DNA of 64,000 bases from Sphingobacterium sp. UT-1RO-CII-1 (GTDB lineage Bacteria; Bacteroidota; Bacteroidia; Sphingobacteriales; Sphingobacteriaceae): positions 248,001-312,000 of the forward strand of contig NZ_JAPPVJ010000003.1 in the NCBI RefSeq assembly GCF_026711005.1, written 5' to 3'. A program made the translations under genes and the position numbers. Below the pieces are notes generated by a model. It searched no databases. It was not told the origin of the DNA and was given only the letters and a program-made list of their open reading frames with translations. Shown in pieces: positions 7,597-16,508 of the stretch; within the stretch, counting starts at the first letter, position 1; each line of letters opens with the position of its first letter.

Positions 7597-10500
7597 ATGC
7601 AGTTAACTAAATTAGAAATTAAGGGCTTTAAAAGCTTTGGGGATAAGATTACAATCAATTTTGATGAAGGGGTAACCGCTATTGTCGGCCCTAATGGTTG
7701 CGGAAAATCAAACGTTGTCGATGCCATTCGTTGGGTGATGGGCGAACAGAGTACAAAAACACTTCGCTCAGAGAAAATGGAAAACATCATTTTTAATGGC
7801 ACAGCGAACCGTAAACCTTCCAATCTTGCTGAGGTATCTCTAACTTTCGAAAATAACAGCAACTTACTCTCTACACAATTTTCAACGGTTACGATAACAC
7901 GTAAACTCTACCGAAACGGGGATAGCGAATATCGTTTAAATGATGTCAAATGCAGACTAAAAGATATAACGGATTTATTCTTAGACACAGGTTTAGGTGC
8001 GGATTCATACTCTATTATTGAGCTTAAAATGATCGATGAGATTATTAATAATAAAGATAACTCACGTCGTAATCTTTTTGAAGAAGCATCTGGGATTTCC
8101 AAATATAAAGTTCGTAAAAAACAAACCTTATCCAAACTCAAAGATACAGAGAGCGACTTATCTAGGGTTGATGACCTACTTTACGAGATTAATAAAAACT
8201 TAAAACAATTAGAGACACAAGCTAAAAAGGCCGATAAATACTTTCAACTTAAAGAAGAGTATAAAGAAGCTAGTATAGGTTTAGCCTACTACCGTTTAGA
8301 AAATTTCAGTAACGATCTAATCCGTATTAACGAGCAGGAGAAAAGTCAGAGTTCATCTATTCAAGCAAATGCAGCACAAATAGAGACTAGTGAAAACCAA
8401 TTGCGCACACTTCGTATAGACATATTAGCTAAAGAGAAAAGCTTAGCTGTTCAACAAAAGAGCACACAAGAATATATAAATAAAATACGTTCATACGAAT
8501 CGGATAAAAAGATAAAAAATGAACAAGTGCGTCATTTACAAGATAAAGAAGCGCGATTAACCGCTGAGTTAAATAATGATAAAAATCAACTTCAACATGT
8601 CGAGCATACGATAAAGCGAATTAATGAAGAACTTTTCGAAGAACAGGGAAAATTAGCCGTTTATCAGTCTGACATTGACAAGCACAAGGCTGAAGTGGAT
8701 GAATTACGTCAACAGCAATCTTCAGCAAAAGTAAAGTTGGATAACTTCTTAGCACAAAGCAATGAACTCCAAAACAATATATATAAACTTGAAAAAGATA
8801 TTGCTGTTTTAAAAATTCAACTTGAATCCCTACAGCAGGAAGCTTTGCGCACAACTACAGACACCAGCTCAAAAGAAGAGGAACTCAGTCAGTTTAATCT
8901 TGTTGTAAACCAACTTGAAGAACGTACACAGCAACAACAAGATCTTTTTGATCTAGCCCAAAAAGCAGAAGAGAATTTACAATATCAAATACAGACTGTC
9001 GAAGAAACATTAAACGACACACGAATACAACTTAGTCGGGAATCCCGTCTTGTTGACGCAAAGCAAAACGAATATAACTTAACAAAATCATTAGTAGATA
9101 ATTTAGAAGGCTTTCCGGAATCTATCAAATTCTTACGCAAAAACGCTGGATGGAAAAAATCATACCCTCTATTTTCTGATATCTTATTCTGTCAAGAAGA
9201 ATACCGAGTAGCGATAGAAAATTACTTAGAGCCAATCATGAATCATTATGTGGTGGAAAATCAAAGTGAAGCAGTTCAAGCCATACAGCTGTTAAGTGAT
9301 TCTTCTCGGGGTAAGGCTAATTTTTTTGTTCTGGATGCAATCCAACAAGTTAATACTAGACCTTTACCTCATGTGAGAACTGAAGCTATATCGGCTTTAG
9401 ATATTATTAAAGTTGACAAAAAATACGAAAAGCTATGTGAACATCTTTTAAAACATGTCTACCTCTTAAAACAAAGCTCTGCCGACAGCATGGCAGATAT
9501 ACTTCCCACAGACGAGCTTGTATTATTACATCCAGATGGTAAGTTTTCCAAAAACTGTTTGGGCATAAGCGGAGGATCAGTAGGATTATTTGAAGGTAAA
9601 AGAATTGGGCGGGCAAAAAACTTAGAAAACCTAATCAAAGAAATAAAATCGCTTAACCAAAAAATAGAACAACTTCAAATTCAGGAAGACGATTATGTCA
9701 GCAAGTTGGCATCCTTGCGCGTTGCCTCACAAAAAGAAATTATTGATGAGCAACGCAACATTTTAAACCGTCTAAATAATGAACTGATTTCTGTCAAAAC
9801 AAAACAAGAGCAATATCAGGAATTCATCAAAAATAGCCAAACTAGAAAATTAGATATAGAAGGCAAAATAACTGTACTAAGTTTTGAATTACAAAAAGCC
9901 GAACCTGATTTACAGATTTTAAAAGTCGAAAACGATATTCATAAAAAACAACTTGCGGAAATGCAAGAAGCCTATTCAGAATTGGCTGATACATTAAATG
10001 ACAAATCAACTATTTTCAATCAAGAAAACATTCGTTTTCATCAGCAACAGAATAAAGTCTCCAGTTTAGAGAAAGATTTGGAATATCGAGAAAGCCAAAA
10101 AGAAAATTTTGAATCGCGTATCGATAAAAACTCCTTGGAGTTTGAACAGGTAAAGCTTGATATGAAAGACGCGGTACAATTTGTGGACCATAATGACGAA
10201 GATCTTCTAGCTATGTATGAACAAAAAGAAGATTTAGAAAAAGGTTTACAAGAAATTGAAAAAGATTTTTACGAATTCCGTAAAGCTATCATTGATCTAG
10301 AAGAAGAGGTTACTCAGCTTAGACGTACTAAAGATCAAAATGATTTTTTACTTTCCGAACTAAAAGACAAAAAAACAAGCTTACAAATAGATCTAAACGC
10401 CCTTAAAGAGCGCTTATCAATAGAGTTCAACATTGACATTAACGAACTTTTAGCCGGAGAAATGCCGGATATACCAATGGATCAAACTGAATTAAACGCA

Positions 10501-11139
10501 AGTTGCGACCGCTTAAAAAAACAACTTGACAGCTATGGCACCATTAACCCGATGGCTAAAGAAGCGTATGACGAAATGAATCAGCGCCATGACTTCATCT
10601 CTAAAGAAAAAAATGACCTCATGGAGGCAAAAACATCATTAATGGCCACTATCAATGAGATTGATCAAACAGCAAATGAAAAATTCATGTTTGCTTTTAA
10701 TACCGTCAGAGAAAACTTTATCCAAGTTTTCCGTTCCCTTTTTAATGAAGAGGACTCTTGTGATATGATTCTAACCGACCCTCAAAACCCGTTAGATTCG
10801 GATATTGATATCATTGCACGTCCTAAAGGGAAACGCCCTTTGTCTATTAATCAATTATCCGGAGGAGAGAAAACACTTACTGCTACAGCATTACTATTTT
10901 CACTTTACCTTCTAAAACCGGCTCCGTTCTGTATTTTTGACGAAGTCGACGCACCTCTTGATGATACCAACATCGATAAGTTTAATAATATTATCCGCGA
11001 TTTCTCGGCAAAATCTCAATTTATTATCGTATCCCATAATAAACGCACTATAGCTGCAACAGATATTATATATGGTGTTACCATGGTGGAACAAGGCGTT
11101 TCTAGAGTTGTTCCGGTTGACTTAAGAGATGTGGCTTAA
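7597..11139 (+). CDS. smc: Chromosome segregation protein SMC
   Basis: This is a full-length SMC ATPase of 1180 residues. It has an N-terminal ABC half with Walker A GPNGCGKSN at 31-39, a long coiled coil (about 170-500), a hinge domain (about 500-660), a returning coiled coil, and a C-terminal half with signature LSGGEK at 1087-1092 and Walker B IFDEVDAPLD at about 1113-1122. SMC homodimers work with ScpA and ScpB to compact and separate newly replicated origins. Neither scp gene is in this window. The ATG at 7597 matches the conserved start of the family. The gene stands alone between a divergent aminotransferase gene and convergent hsp20. Confidence 0.98.
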   Translation: MQLTKLEIKGFKSFGDKITINFDEGVTAIVGPNGCGKSNVVDAIRWVMGEQSTKTLRSEKMENIIFNGTANRKPSNLAEVSLTFENNSNLLSTQFSTVTITRKLYRNGDSEYRLNDVKCRLKDITDLFLDTGLGADSYSIIELKMIDEIINNKDNSRRNLFEEASGISKYKVRKKQTLSKLKDTESDLSRVDDLLYEINKNLKQLETQAKKADKYFQLKEEYKEASIGLAYYRLENFSNDLIRINEQEKSQSSSIQANAAQIETSENQLRTLRIDILAKEKSLAVQQKSTQEYINKIRSYESDKKIKNEQVRHLQDKEARLTAELNNDKNQLQHVEHTIKRINEELFEEQGKLAVYQSDIDKHKAEVDELRQQQSSAKVKLDNFLAQSNELQNNIYKLEKDIAVLKIQLESLQQEALRTTTDTSSKEEELSQFNLVVNQLEERTQQQQDLFDLAQKAEENLQYQIQTVEETLNDTRIQLSRESRLVDAKQNEYNLTKSLVDNLEGFPESIKFLRKNAGWKKSYPLFSDILFCQEEYRVAIENYLEPIMNHYVVENQSEAVQAIQLLSDSSRGKANFFVLDAIQQVNTRPLPHVRTEAISALDIIKVDKKYEKLCEHLLKHVYLLKQSSADSMADILPTDELVLLHPDGKFSKNCLGISGGSVGLFEGKRIGRAKNLENLIKEIKSLNQKIEQLQIQEDDYVSKLASLRVASQKEIIDEQRNILNRLNNELISVKTKQEQYQEFIKNSQTRKLDIEGKITVLSFELQKAEPDLQILKVENDIHKKQLAEMQEAYSELADTLNDKSTIFNQENIRFHQQQNKVSSLEKDLEYRESQKENFESRIDKNSLEFEQVKLDMKDAVQFVDHNDEDLLAMYEQKEDLEKGLQEIEKDFYEFRKAIIDLEEEVTQLRRTKDQNDFLLSELKDKKTSLQIDLNALKERLSIEFNIDINELLAGEMPDIPMDQTELNASCDRLKKQLDSYGTINPMAKEAYDEMNQRHDFISKEKNDLMEAKTSLMATINEIDQTANEKFMFAFNTVRENFIQVFRSLFNEEDSCDMILTDPQNPLDSDIDIIARPKGKRPLSINQLSGGEKTLTATALLFSLYLLKPAPFCIFDEVDAPLDDTNIDKFNNIIRDFSAKSQFIIVSHNKRTIAATDIIYGVTMVEQGVSRVVPVDLRDVA

Positions 11140-11396
11140 AGAACAACAGATTAGGAGTATCTACAAACAAACCTAACTTAATCCCGCCAAACGATGTGAT
11201 ATCGCTTTACATTATTAGTTATTCTTTATTCAAAACCATCCTTATCTCTTGTGAAAACCGAACAATTTTCGCTAACAATCGAGCAGGGCAGAAAAAACAG
11301 TTAACATACAAATAAAAAAGATTACTCCTCTCATAATTGCACTAATAAATACTTTCAAAAAGAAAGCTTTCACCAAAACTATGCTAAACGATACAC
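11140..11396. other. Intergenic region after smc without a recognised gene
   Basis: AT-rich sequence between smc and the hsp20 terminator. I see no plausible reading frame, tRNA-like fold or strong promoter match in it. Confidence 0.6.
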
Positions 11397-11446
11397 AAAA
11401 AAAAGACTACCCCAAGGTTATACAAAAATGTAACCCCGAGGTAGTC
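11397..11446 (-). terminator. hsp20 terminator
   Basis: GACTACC (11405-11411) pairs with GGTAGTC (11440-11446), and an inner GGTTA/TAACC stem extends the hairpin. On the minus strand it is followed by eight T (11404-11397), giving a standard intrinsic terminator 25 bp after the hsp20 stop codon. Confidence 0.85.
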
Positions 11447-11470
11447 CAACCTTAAAATATTTACCTTTTA

Positions 11471-11914
11471 TTACTTGACCTCAATCAATCTTTTTGCAAT
11501 AATCGAATCCTCTTTTTTACCAACACTCACCACTAATACACCATCGACATACTCTGCAGCTATTGTATTATAATCCACTGTGTCGGGTAATGTAAAAGAA
11601 CGAGTAAATGAAGAATAACTAAATTCTCTTTTGCTATAAGTCTTATCTTCTTCAATTCTTTCCTCTTGTTTCTCAACTGAAATACTAATCAAATTTTTAT
11701 CAACATTAATTTTAAAATCTGACTTTTGTAGCCCCGGAGCAGCTAGTTCGATTTTAAAAGCACTTTCAGTTTCTGAAATATTAACTGCTGGGACACGCGT
11801 AACCAAACGATCAGAAATAAAAGAATCGTTAAAAAAAGTATCAAAAACACTGTTTACATAAGGGTTAACTACGTCTGAATTAACTGTTTTTGTTGGAAAT
11901 TTAAGTAATGCCAT
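11471..11914 (-). CDS. Hsp20/alpha-crystallin small heat-shock protein
   Basis: This 147-residue protein has an alpha-crystallin domain at about 38-130, including the A-P-G-L segment near 54-57 and the late V-D-G-V-L-V-V-S-V motif, plus a short C-terminal tail ending in RLIEVK. Small heat-shock proteins are ATP-independent holdases that bind unfolding proteins in the cytoplasm. The start is firm: an AAGGAGG Shine-Dalgarno sequence (11928-11922 on the minus strand) lies 7 nt before the ATG. Such a canonical SD is rare in Bacteroidota and suggests strong translation. The gene is monocistronic, with its own terminator. Confidence 0.95.
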   Translation of the reverse strand: MALLKFPTKTVNSDVVNPYVNSVFDTFFNDSFISDRLVTRVPAVNISETESAFKIELAAPGLQKSDFKINVDKNLISISVEKQEERIEEDKTYSKREFSYSSFTRSFTLPDTVDYNTIAAEYVDGVLVVSVGKKEDSIIAKRLIEVK

Positions 11915-11921
11915 TTTATAT

Positions 11922-11928
11922 CCTCCTT
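11922..11928 (-). promoter_or_regulatory. Canonical Shine-Dalgarno of hsp20
   Basis: AAGGAGG on the minus strand, 7 nt upstream of the ATG at 11914. Most genes in this window have no such motif. Confidence 0.8.
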
Positions 11929-12093
11929 AATTTTTTTATAATTTTATTTATCTTACCATAATCAAATCATATACCAATTATAGCGGACCAACCGCAACAT
12001 GACTTTATGTCCTCATCCCAAGCTTTTTACCGACAAAAAGTCACTAACAAAAATTATGCATAACAATTATCTGACTATTAAACAGTGAAAAAA

Positions 12094-12465
12094 TCATTTC
12101 TTAAAACTCAAAGAGACAACAGATTTTATATAATCTAAACCAAAAGGTGGCGTTGTTTTCCGAATAATCACCTCTGCTTCGTTAACAAAGGGATATTTTA
12201 GCTCCACTATATTTAAAATATCCTTCGCTGCAGACTCTAACAACTTTCGCTTAGGAGTCATTATCTCTACCAAAATCTTATATAACTCTTCATAATTAAC
12301 TGTGTTTTGCAAATCCTCTGCATCTAAATTTTTATTATCAAAAGGAAAACGCAAAGCAACATCTACAAAAAACTCATTACCTAAAATTTGTTCTTCAGGA
12401 TAATATCCTATTGGTGCGAAAAAACGCACATCTCGCAAAGCAACTTCTTGTATTATTAAAGCCAT
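12094..12465 (-). CDS. folB: Dihydroneopterin aldolase
   Basis: The protein has 123 residues from the ATG at 12465, the normal FolB length. Recognisable parts are the N-terminal LRDVRFFAPIGYYPEEQ strand-loop, the VNYEELY segment and the late VIIRKTTPPF stretch with the conserved lysine. FolB converts 7,8-dihydroneopterin to 6-hydroxymethyl-7,8-dihydropterin and glycolaldehyde in folate synthesis, as a cytoplasmic octamer. The frame can be extended two codons to a TTG at 12471, but the ATG start (MALIIQEV) fits homologues better. No other folate gene is adjacent. Confidence 0.93.
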   Translation of the reverse strand: MALIIQEVALRDVRFFAPIGYYPEEQILGNEFFVDVALRFPFDNKNLDAEDLQNTVNYEELYKILVEIMTPKRKLLESAAKDILNIVELKYPFVNEAEVIIRKTTPPFGLDYIKSVVSLSFKK

Positions 12466-12539
12466 AAACAAACATACTTAAAAAATAAAATTCTCTAAAT
12501 TAATATGTATATTCGTTAATATCATAAAAACTAAACCCA

Positions 12540-13274
12540 ATGAAAAAAGCCGCTTTTTACAGCTTAGCACTTACACTAGCTACATTTTACAGTTATGGAC
12601 AAACTAAGTTTGTTCCAGAAGACACAGAGTACTATAGCCCAAAACCACCTATCATAACATTACAAAAAAACATTCCTAGCGACGCCACTATTCTATTTGA
12701 TGGCAATAATCTAGAAAACTGGGAAAGCAGCAGTTCCCCTGGCAGCAGCGCCCCCTGGGATATTACCAACAACATTCTTACTGTAAAGCCAAAATCCGGC
12801 AACATACAAACGAAAGAGAAATTTAAAGATTTTCAACTCCATATTGAATGGAGAAGCCCTAATATTATTAAAGGAAATGGTCAAGGTCGTGGAAACAGCG
12901 GTGTCTTTTTACAAGGACTATACGAAATACAGGTACTCGATAATGATGATAACCCTACCTACGTTAATGGCCAAGCAGGGAGCATCTACAAACAAACTCC
13001 TCCACTTGTAGAGGTCAGATCAAAAGAAGATAAATGGCACAGCTACGATATCATATATACAGCTCCCCGTTTTAATAAGGACGGAATGCTAATCTCAAAA
13101 GGTAAAGTTACTATCTTACACAATGGCATTCTAGTGCAAAACAACACTCAGATTGAAGGCACAACAGAATATATAGGTCTACCACAAATGAAAGCTCATG
13201 AAGCAGGTCCGATTATATTACAGGATCATGGGGATTTAGTAAGTTTTAGAAACATTTGGATTAGACCATTATAA
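12540..13274 (+). CDS. Secreted DUF1080 (3-keto-disaccharide hydrolase family) protein
   Basis: This 244-residue protein has a Sec signal peptide at about 1-20 (cut after FYSYG or GQ) and one DUF1080 domain. Typical family features are ILFDGNNLENWES near the start, the ...NSGVFLQGLYEIQVLDN core at about 121-138, and the QDHGD..SFRNIWIRPL ending. The DUF1080 family is a concanavalin-like beta-sandwich that Pfam names 3-keto-disaccharide hydrolase, after members that cleave glycosides oxidised at C3. The product should act in the periplasm or outside the cell. It stands alone, but its theme matches the sugar-oxidation operon at 48.1-54.5 kb. A strong hairpin (13281-13329) follows the stop codon. 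Confidence 0.9.
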   Translation: MKKAAFYSLALTLATFYSYGQTKFVPEDTEYYSPKPPIITLQKNIPSDATILFDGNNLENWESSSSPGSSAPWDITNNILTVKPKSGNIQTKEKFKDFQLHIEWRSPNIIKGNGQGRGNSGVFLQGLYEIQVLDNDDNPTYVNGQAGSIYKQTPPLVEVRSKEDKWHSYDIIYTAPRFNKDGMLISKGKVTILHNGILVQNNTQIEGTTEYIGLPQMKAHEAGPIILQDHGDLVSFRNIWIRPL

Positions 13275-13280
13275 ATACAC

Positions 13281-13329
13281 ATAGAGCCCACTACAGTTTA
13301 AATATTACTTAAACCGTAGTGGGCTCTAT
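13281..13329. terminator. Long hairpin between convergent DUF1080 and ubiD genes
   Basis: A 14-bp perfect stem (13281-13294 with 13316-13329) continues inward through GTTTAA/TTAAAC. It has no long U-tract on either side, but its position between two converging stop codons makes a bidirectional terminator likely. Confidence 0.7.
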
Positions 13330-13353
13330 ATTGATACAAGAAATCAACTACTT

Positions 13354-15192
13354 TTATATAAGACCATACAATGCCCCACCCTTTATCCCCATCTGATCCA
13401 CTTTACGTTCAATTTTATCATCTTTAACAAGAGCAGGGGCATGATGAGGCTTAGATCTTGCATCTATAATTACAGGGCCCGTACACCCCCAATGCTTATG
13501 CGAAGTAAAACTTCCAACACCGTAAATATCATGAGACGGATTACTCCGCGTAAAAGTAGTCCAAACGAAATTATTAACACTTTCCCCCGCAAAGCCTGCA
13601 TCGTCAACAAAAACAATCATCGGTATACCTATCCAATCTTCTTCATTAATCAACCCCGCCCATCGATCAATAACAAGCTGCTCTTCATCATACGAAATAA
13701 AATCACGCCCATCTACAACTACTACCCCTGGGAACACCATTTTTATTTGATTAAAAGGCCGAGGCAGATTCAAGCCAGCAGGCAACTCATTTAACAACTC
13801 TCTTTTTTTACTCCCAACAGCTGCAAATGTCACTTTGGACCCCGCATTTAAATCATTCCCTGTATAATCTAAAGTATCAATGGTAGTGTTTGTTAAAAAA
13901 TGTAAATCTCTTGTAAAATCGATACGTTCTAATATATGCTTAAAGAACCCAGGAATATCATAAATATCCAGTTCTAGATTATCTTCTCGAGCAGCTATAA
14001 ACAGGTATTTAGCTAAACTCAACTGATTAGTTCCTAAAATTTGGTTTGCGATAGTCAGCACTTCTTGTGGCCTGTCCACTTCTTGATAAGGAGTGTAACG
14101 CTCACTACCTATAGCGAACAACAAAGGATGAACACCCGCAGGGTCAACAGCGTGAACAGCATGTAAACCGGGAATTTGCTGCGGGATAGCACTACCCGTA
14201 ATTTCATGAATTAAGGCTCCAAAACTCGTATCTTCCTGTGGAGGCCGCCCAACAACAGTAAAAGACCAAATGGGATTTTTTCGATGATAAACACGATGCA
14301 CTTTCATTAAAGGAAAAGGGTGAACTAAACTATAATAACCTATATGATCACCAAAAGGTCCCTCTGGTTTATTATCATTTGGATACACCGTTCCAGTAAT
14401 TACAAAATCCGCATCAGACGAAATACAAAACCCCTCATCATCATAAAAATATCTAAACCGCCTATTCCCTAAAGCTCCTGCAAAAATAACTTCAGATAAG
14501 CCTTCTGGCAGCGGCATAACCGCGGATAAAGGGTGAGATGGAGGGCCACCAACAAAGACACTTACTTTTAATGGCCGACCTAAAGCATTAGCTTTAGCTT
14601 GATGCACGCCTATACCTCGATGCAATTGATAATGCAAGCCGACCTCCGTATTTTTTTCATAATCGTTTCCAGAAAACTGTATACGATACATACCAAGATT
14701 CGCATTCATCACGCCAGGCTTTTCTATATCCTCGCTATACACCTGTGGCATAGTAACAAAAGCCCCACCATCCATTGGCCAATTGACAATCTGTGGCAAC
14801 TCGCTTACGCTTGTTCTACCATAAAGTATTGGCGCCCCAGCTTTTCTCTGCCATGGCAACGCCCCCAACGCCACCATAGATGATCCCACAAAATCAAATG
14901 GTTTCTTAAGCACACTCATCGGGTTCATTTTCACATCTACTAACTTCTTAACATGCTCCAAAGTGTCTCTAAACATAAATTTGGAACGGTCTAAAGTTCC
15001 GAAAAGATTCGAAACAGCAGGAAATTTACATCCCTTTATATTTTCAAAATATAACGCAGGTCCTTCAGCATCAAAAACCCTCATATGTATAGCGGCCATC
15101 TCCAGATAAGGATCAACTTCCTCTTTAATACGAACCAAGTGTCCATTTCTTTCCAAATCAACTACACAATCTTCTAAACTTTTGTACCCCAT
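13354..15192 (-). CDS. UbiD-family decarboxylase (prenylated-FMN dependent)
   Basis: This 612-residue protein belongs to the UbiD family and carries the hallmark PEGPFGDHIGYY segment at about 276-287. The conserved N-terminal FENIKG.KFPAVSNLFG stretch and the C-terminal domain are also present. UbiD enzymes use prenylated FMN, made by UbiX, to decarboxylate aromatic or unsaturated acids in quinone synthesis or degradation. Long members like this one are often annotated as menaquinone-biosynthesis decarboxylases. Bacteroidota make menaquinone, so that role is plausible but unproved, and no ubiX or men/mqn gene is in the window. The next leftward gene upstream (SDR-like, 65 bp away) may share the transcript. 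Confidence 0.92.
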   Translation of the reverse strand: MGYKSLEDCVVDLERNGHLVRIKEEVDPYLEMAAIHMRVFDAEGPALYFENIKGCKFPAVSNLFGTLDRSKFMFRDTLEHVKKLVDVKMNPMSVLKKPFDFVGSSMVALGALPWQRKAGAPILYGRTSVSELPQIVNWPMDGGAFVTMPQVYSEDIEKPGVMNANLGMYRIQFSGNDYEKNTEVGLHYQLHRGIGVHQAKANALGRPLKVSVFVGGPPSHPLSAVMPLPEGLSEVIFAGALGNRRFRYFYDDEGFCISSDADFVITGTVYPNDNKPEGPFGDHIGYYSLVHPFPLMKVHRVYHRKNPIWSFTVVGRPPQEDTSFGALIHEITGSAIPQQIPGLHAVHAVDPAGVHPLLFAIGSERYTPYQEVDRPQEVLTIANQILGTNQLSLAKYLFIAAREDNLELDIYDIPGFFKHILERIDFTRDLHFLTNTTIDTLDYTGNDLNAGSKVTFAAVGSKKRELLNELPAGLNLPRPFNQIKMVFPGVVVVDGRDFISYDEEQLVIDRWAGLINEEDWIGIPMIVFVDDAGFAGESVNNFVWTTFTRSNPSHDIYGVGSFTSHKHWGCTGPVIIDARSKPHHAPALVKDDKIERKVDQMGIKGGALYGLI

Positions 15193-15257
15193 GTCTTAAA
15201 TAAATAGCGTGAACACAAAAATAAAAGAATTCCTCAGGATTAAAAGGAAATCCAACA

Positions 15258-16121
15258 CTATTGGTCTTTCGACAAAGCTTCTGCCACACCTATAAATTTA
15301 AAATCCATATGCTGCATCCATTCGTCGTTTGCTTTAGAGTCAAGACACAAAGAATTATTTATCAAATATTTACTAACAAAAAAATCTCCCAAGACAAATC
15401 GATAAAAACACATCACTACCCATTGAGGTGCACTAAACACAAAAGACTTTATAGAAATTGACCTCACTTCCTTATATAAAAGAAAGAAATCTGCAAAAGA
15501 GATCAACTCTCTACCTCCTACCTCTAAAATAGTATTATGAAATTTAGGTACAAGTAGCATTTTCTTAAGCCAAGACACTAAATCAGATATAGCTACAGGC
15601 TGTATTTCTCCACTTCCACAGGCATAAGTATGTAAAATAATTTTCCGCAACGACAAACGTGCATAAACGCTCTCGATTATAGATCCCTTTCCAATAACAC
15701 AACTACTTAAAACAACCGTATAATCAACAGACATTTCCAAGAACAAATTGATGAAAGGTTCTATATAGGGCTTATCTGCTAAAGTAGACACATAAACAAG
15801 CCGTTTACAATTAAACCTCTTTAGGTAGGCTATAAAATTACGTAAACAAAGCAACTCTAACTTCACATTCACTACATCTGTTAATGTCGACGCCTGGACG
15901 AAATAATAACCGACATCCAAAGTCGGCATATGCACACTTTCATCAAAATCATTTCGGATCAAGTCTCCATAATATATTTCTGCATTAAGCTCTCCCAAAA
16001 AAGTTTTTTTAAACAGAGAAACACTACTACTCAATGCAAACACCCCTCCCTCCTCTCCTGCCATCAAGCTAAGACTTCGTTCTGCTATATAGTTTTTAAC
16101 CCCACTTATTAAAACATTCAT
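15258..16121 (-). CDS. Degenerate SDR/NAD(P)-epimerase-like protein
   Basis: The 287-residue protein has the general course of an extended/atypical SDR: an N-terminal beta strand and glycine-loop position (MNVLISGVKNYIA), a KRLVYVSTLADKPYIEP segment at about 100-115, and a C-terminal substrate-like region. The dinucleotide-binding motif, normally GATGxIG, reads GVKNYIA, so two of the three glycines are gone and NAD(P) binding is doubtful. A structural or regulatory role is possible, as in other non-catalytic SDR proteins. The frame extends to a TTG at 16148, but the ATG at 16121 aligns with the family start. It lies 65 bp upstream of ubiD on the same strand, so quinone metabolism is a contextual guess. 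Confidence 0.7.
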   Translation of the reverse strand: MNVLISGVKNYIAERSLSLMAGEEGGVFALSSSVSLFKKTFLGELNAEIYYGDLIRNDFDESVHMPTLDVGYYFVQASTLTDVVNVKLELLCLRNFIAYLKRFNCKRLVYVSTLADKPYIEPFINLFLEMSVDYTVVLSSCVIGKGSIIESVYARLSLRKIILHTYACGSGEIQPVAISDLVSWLKKMLLVPKFHNTILEVGGRELISFADFFLLYKEVRSISIKSFVFSAPQWVVMCFYRFVLGDFFVSKYLINNSLCLDSKANDEWMQHMDFKFIGVAEALSKDQ

Positions 16122-16508
16122 TCGCAACCCATTAACGAAACACAACAATATTTTACCGCGCTCATAATCTTAAACCAAATTCTGAGACAACTACAAAGTC
16201 CAAAAGAACATAACAAACATTTCCTTTCACACAATTAGATATTGTTAGACTTTTTGGACAAAGTCATTATTATTAAACTCTATACAATTATTATGTTAAC
16301 AAAAACCGAGGGACAATGTTCTGATATTTTTTTAAAACCACCCGTTTTTACCAGTCTATAAAAAAGCTGACTGCTTATTCTAAAAGTTCAAATTGTCCGA
16401 CCTATGTAAAAAGTACTGACTAACTAGAGCTAATCTAAATATAATCAATATTTTGAATTATATTTGCTTTACAAGTTTAGTTATAATCTCAGCTGAACAT
16501 TTCCCTAT
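16122..16508. other. Divergent intergenic region with a possible promoter for the photolyase-like gene
   Basis: 387 bp of AT-rich sequence without a credible gene. A TATATTTG match to the Bacteroidota -7 element lies at 16459-16466, 42 bp before the photolyase-like ATG, but I find no matching -33 TTTG at the right distance. Nothing else is recognisable. Confidence 0.5.

Noticed and set aside
9407..9616. Short minus-strand frame in smc
   Set aside because: Lies inside the hinge-coding part of smc and has no independent start signal or family match.
12466..12471. TTG-extended start for folB, and similar TTG extensions at 16148, 30672 and 33343
   Set aside because: In each case an ATG a few codons downstream matches the family start or the signal peptide better.
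13441..14883. Open frames on the plus strand inside the UbiD gene
   Set aside because: They lie fully antisense to a well-supported gene, show no family signature and have the composition expected of a shadow frame.
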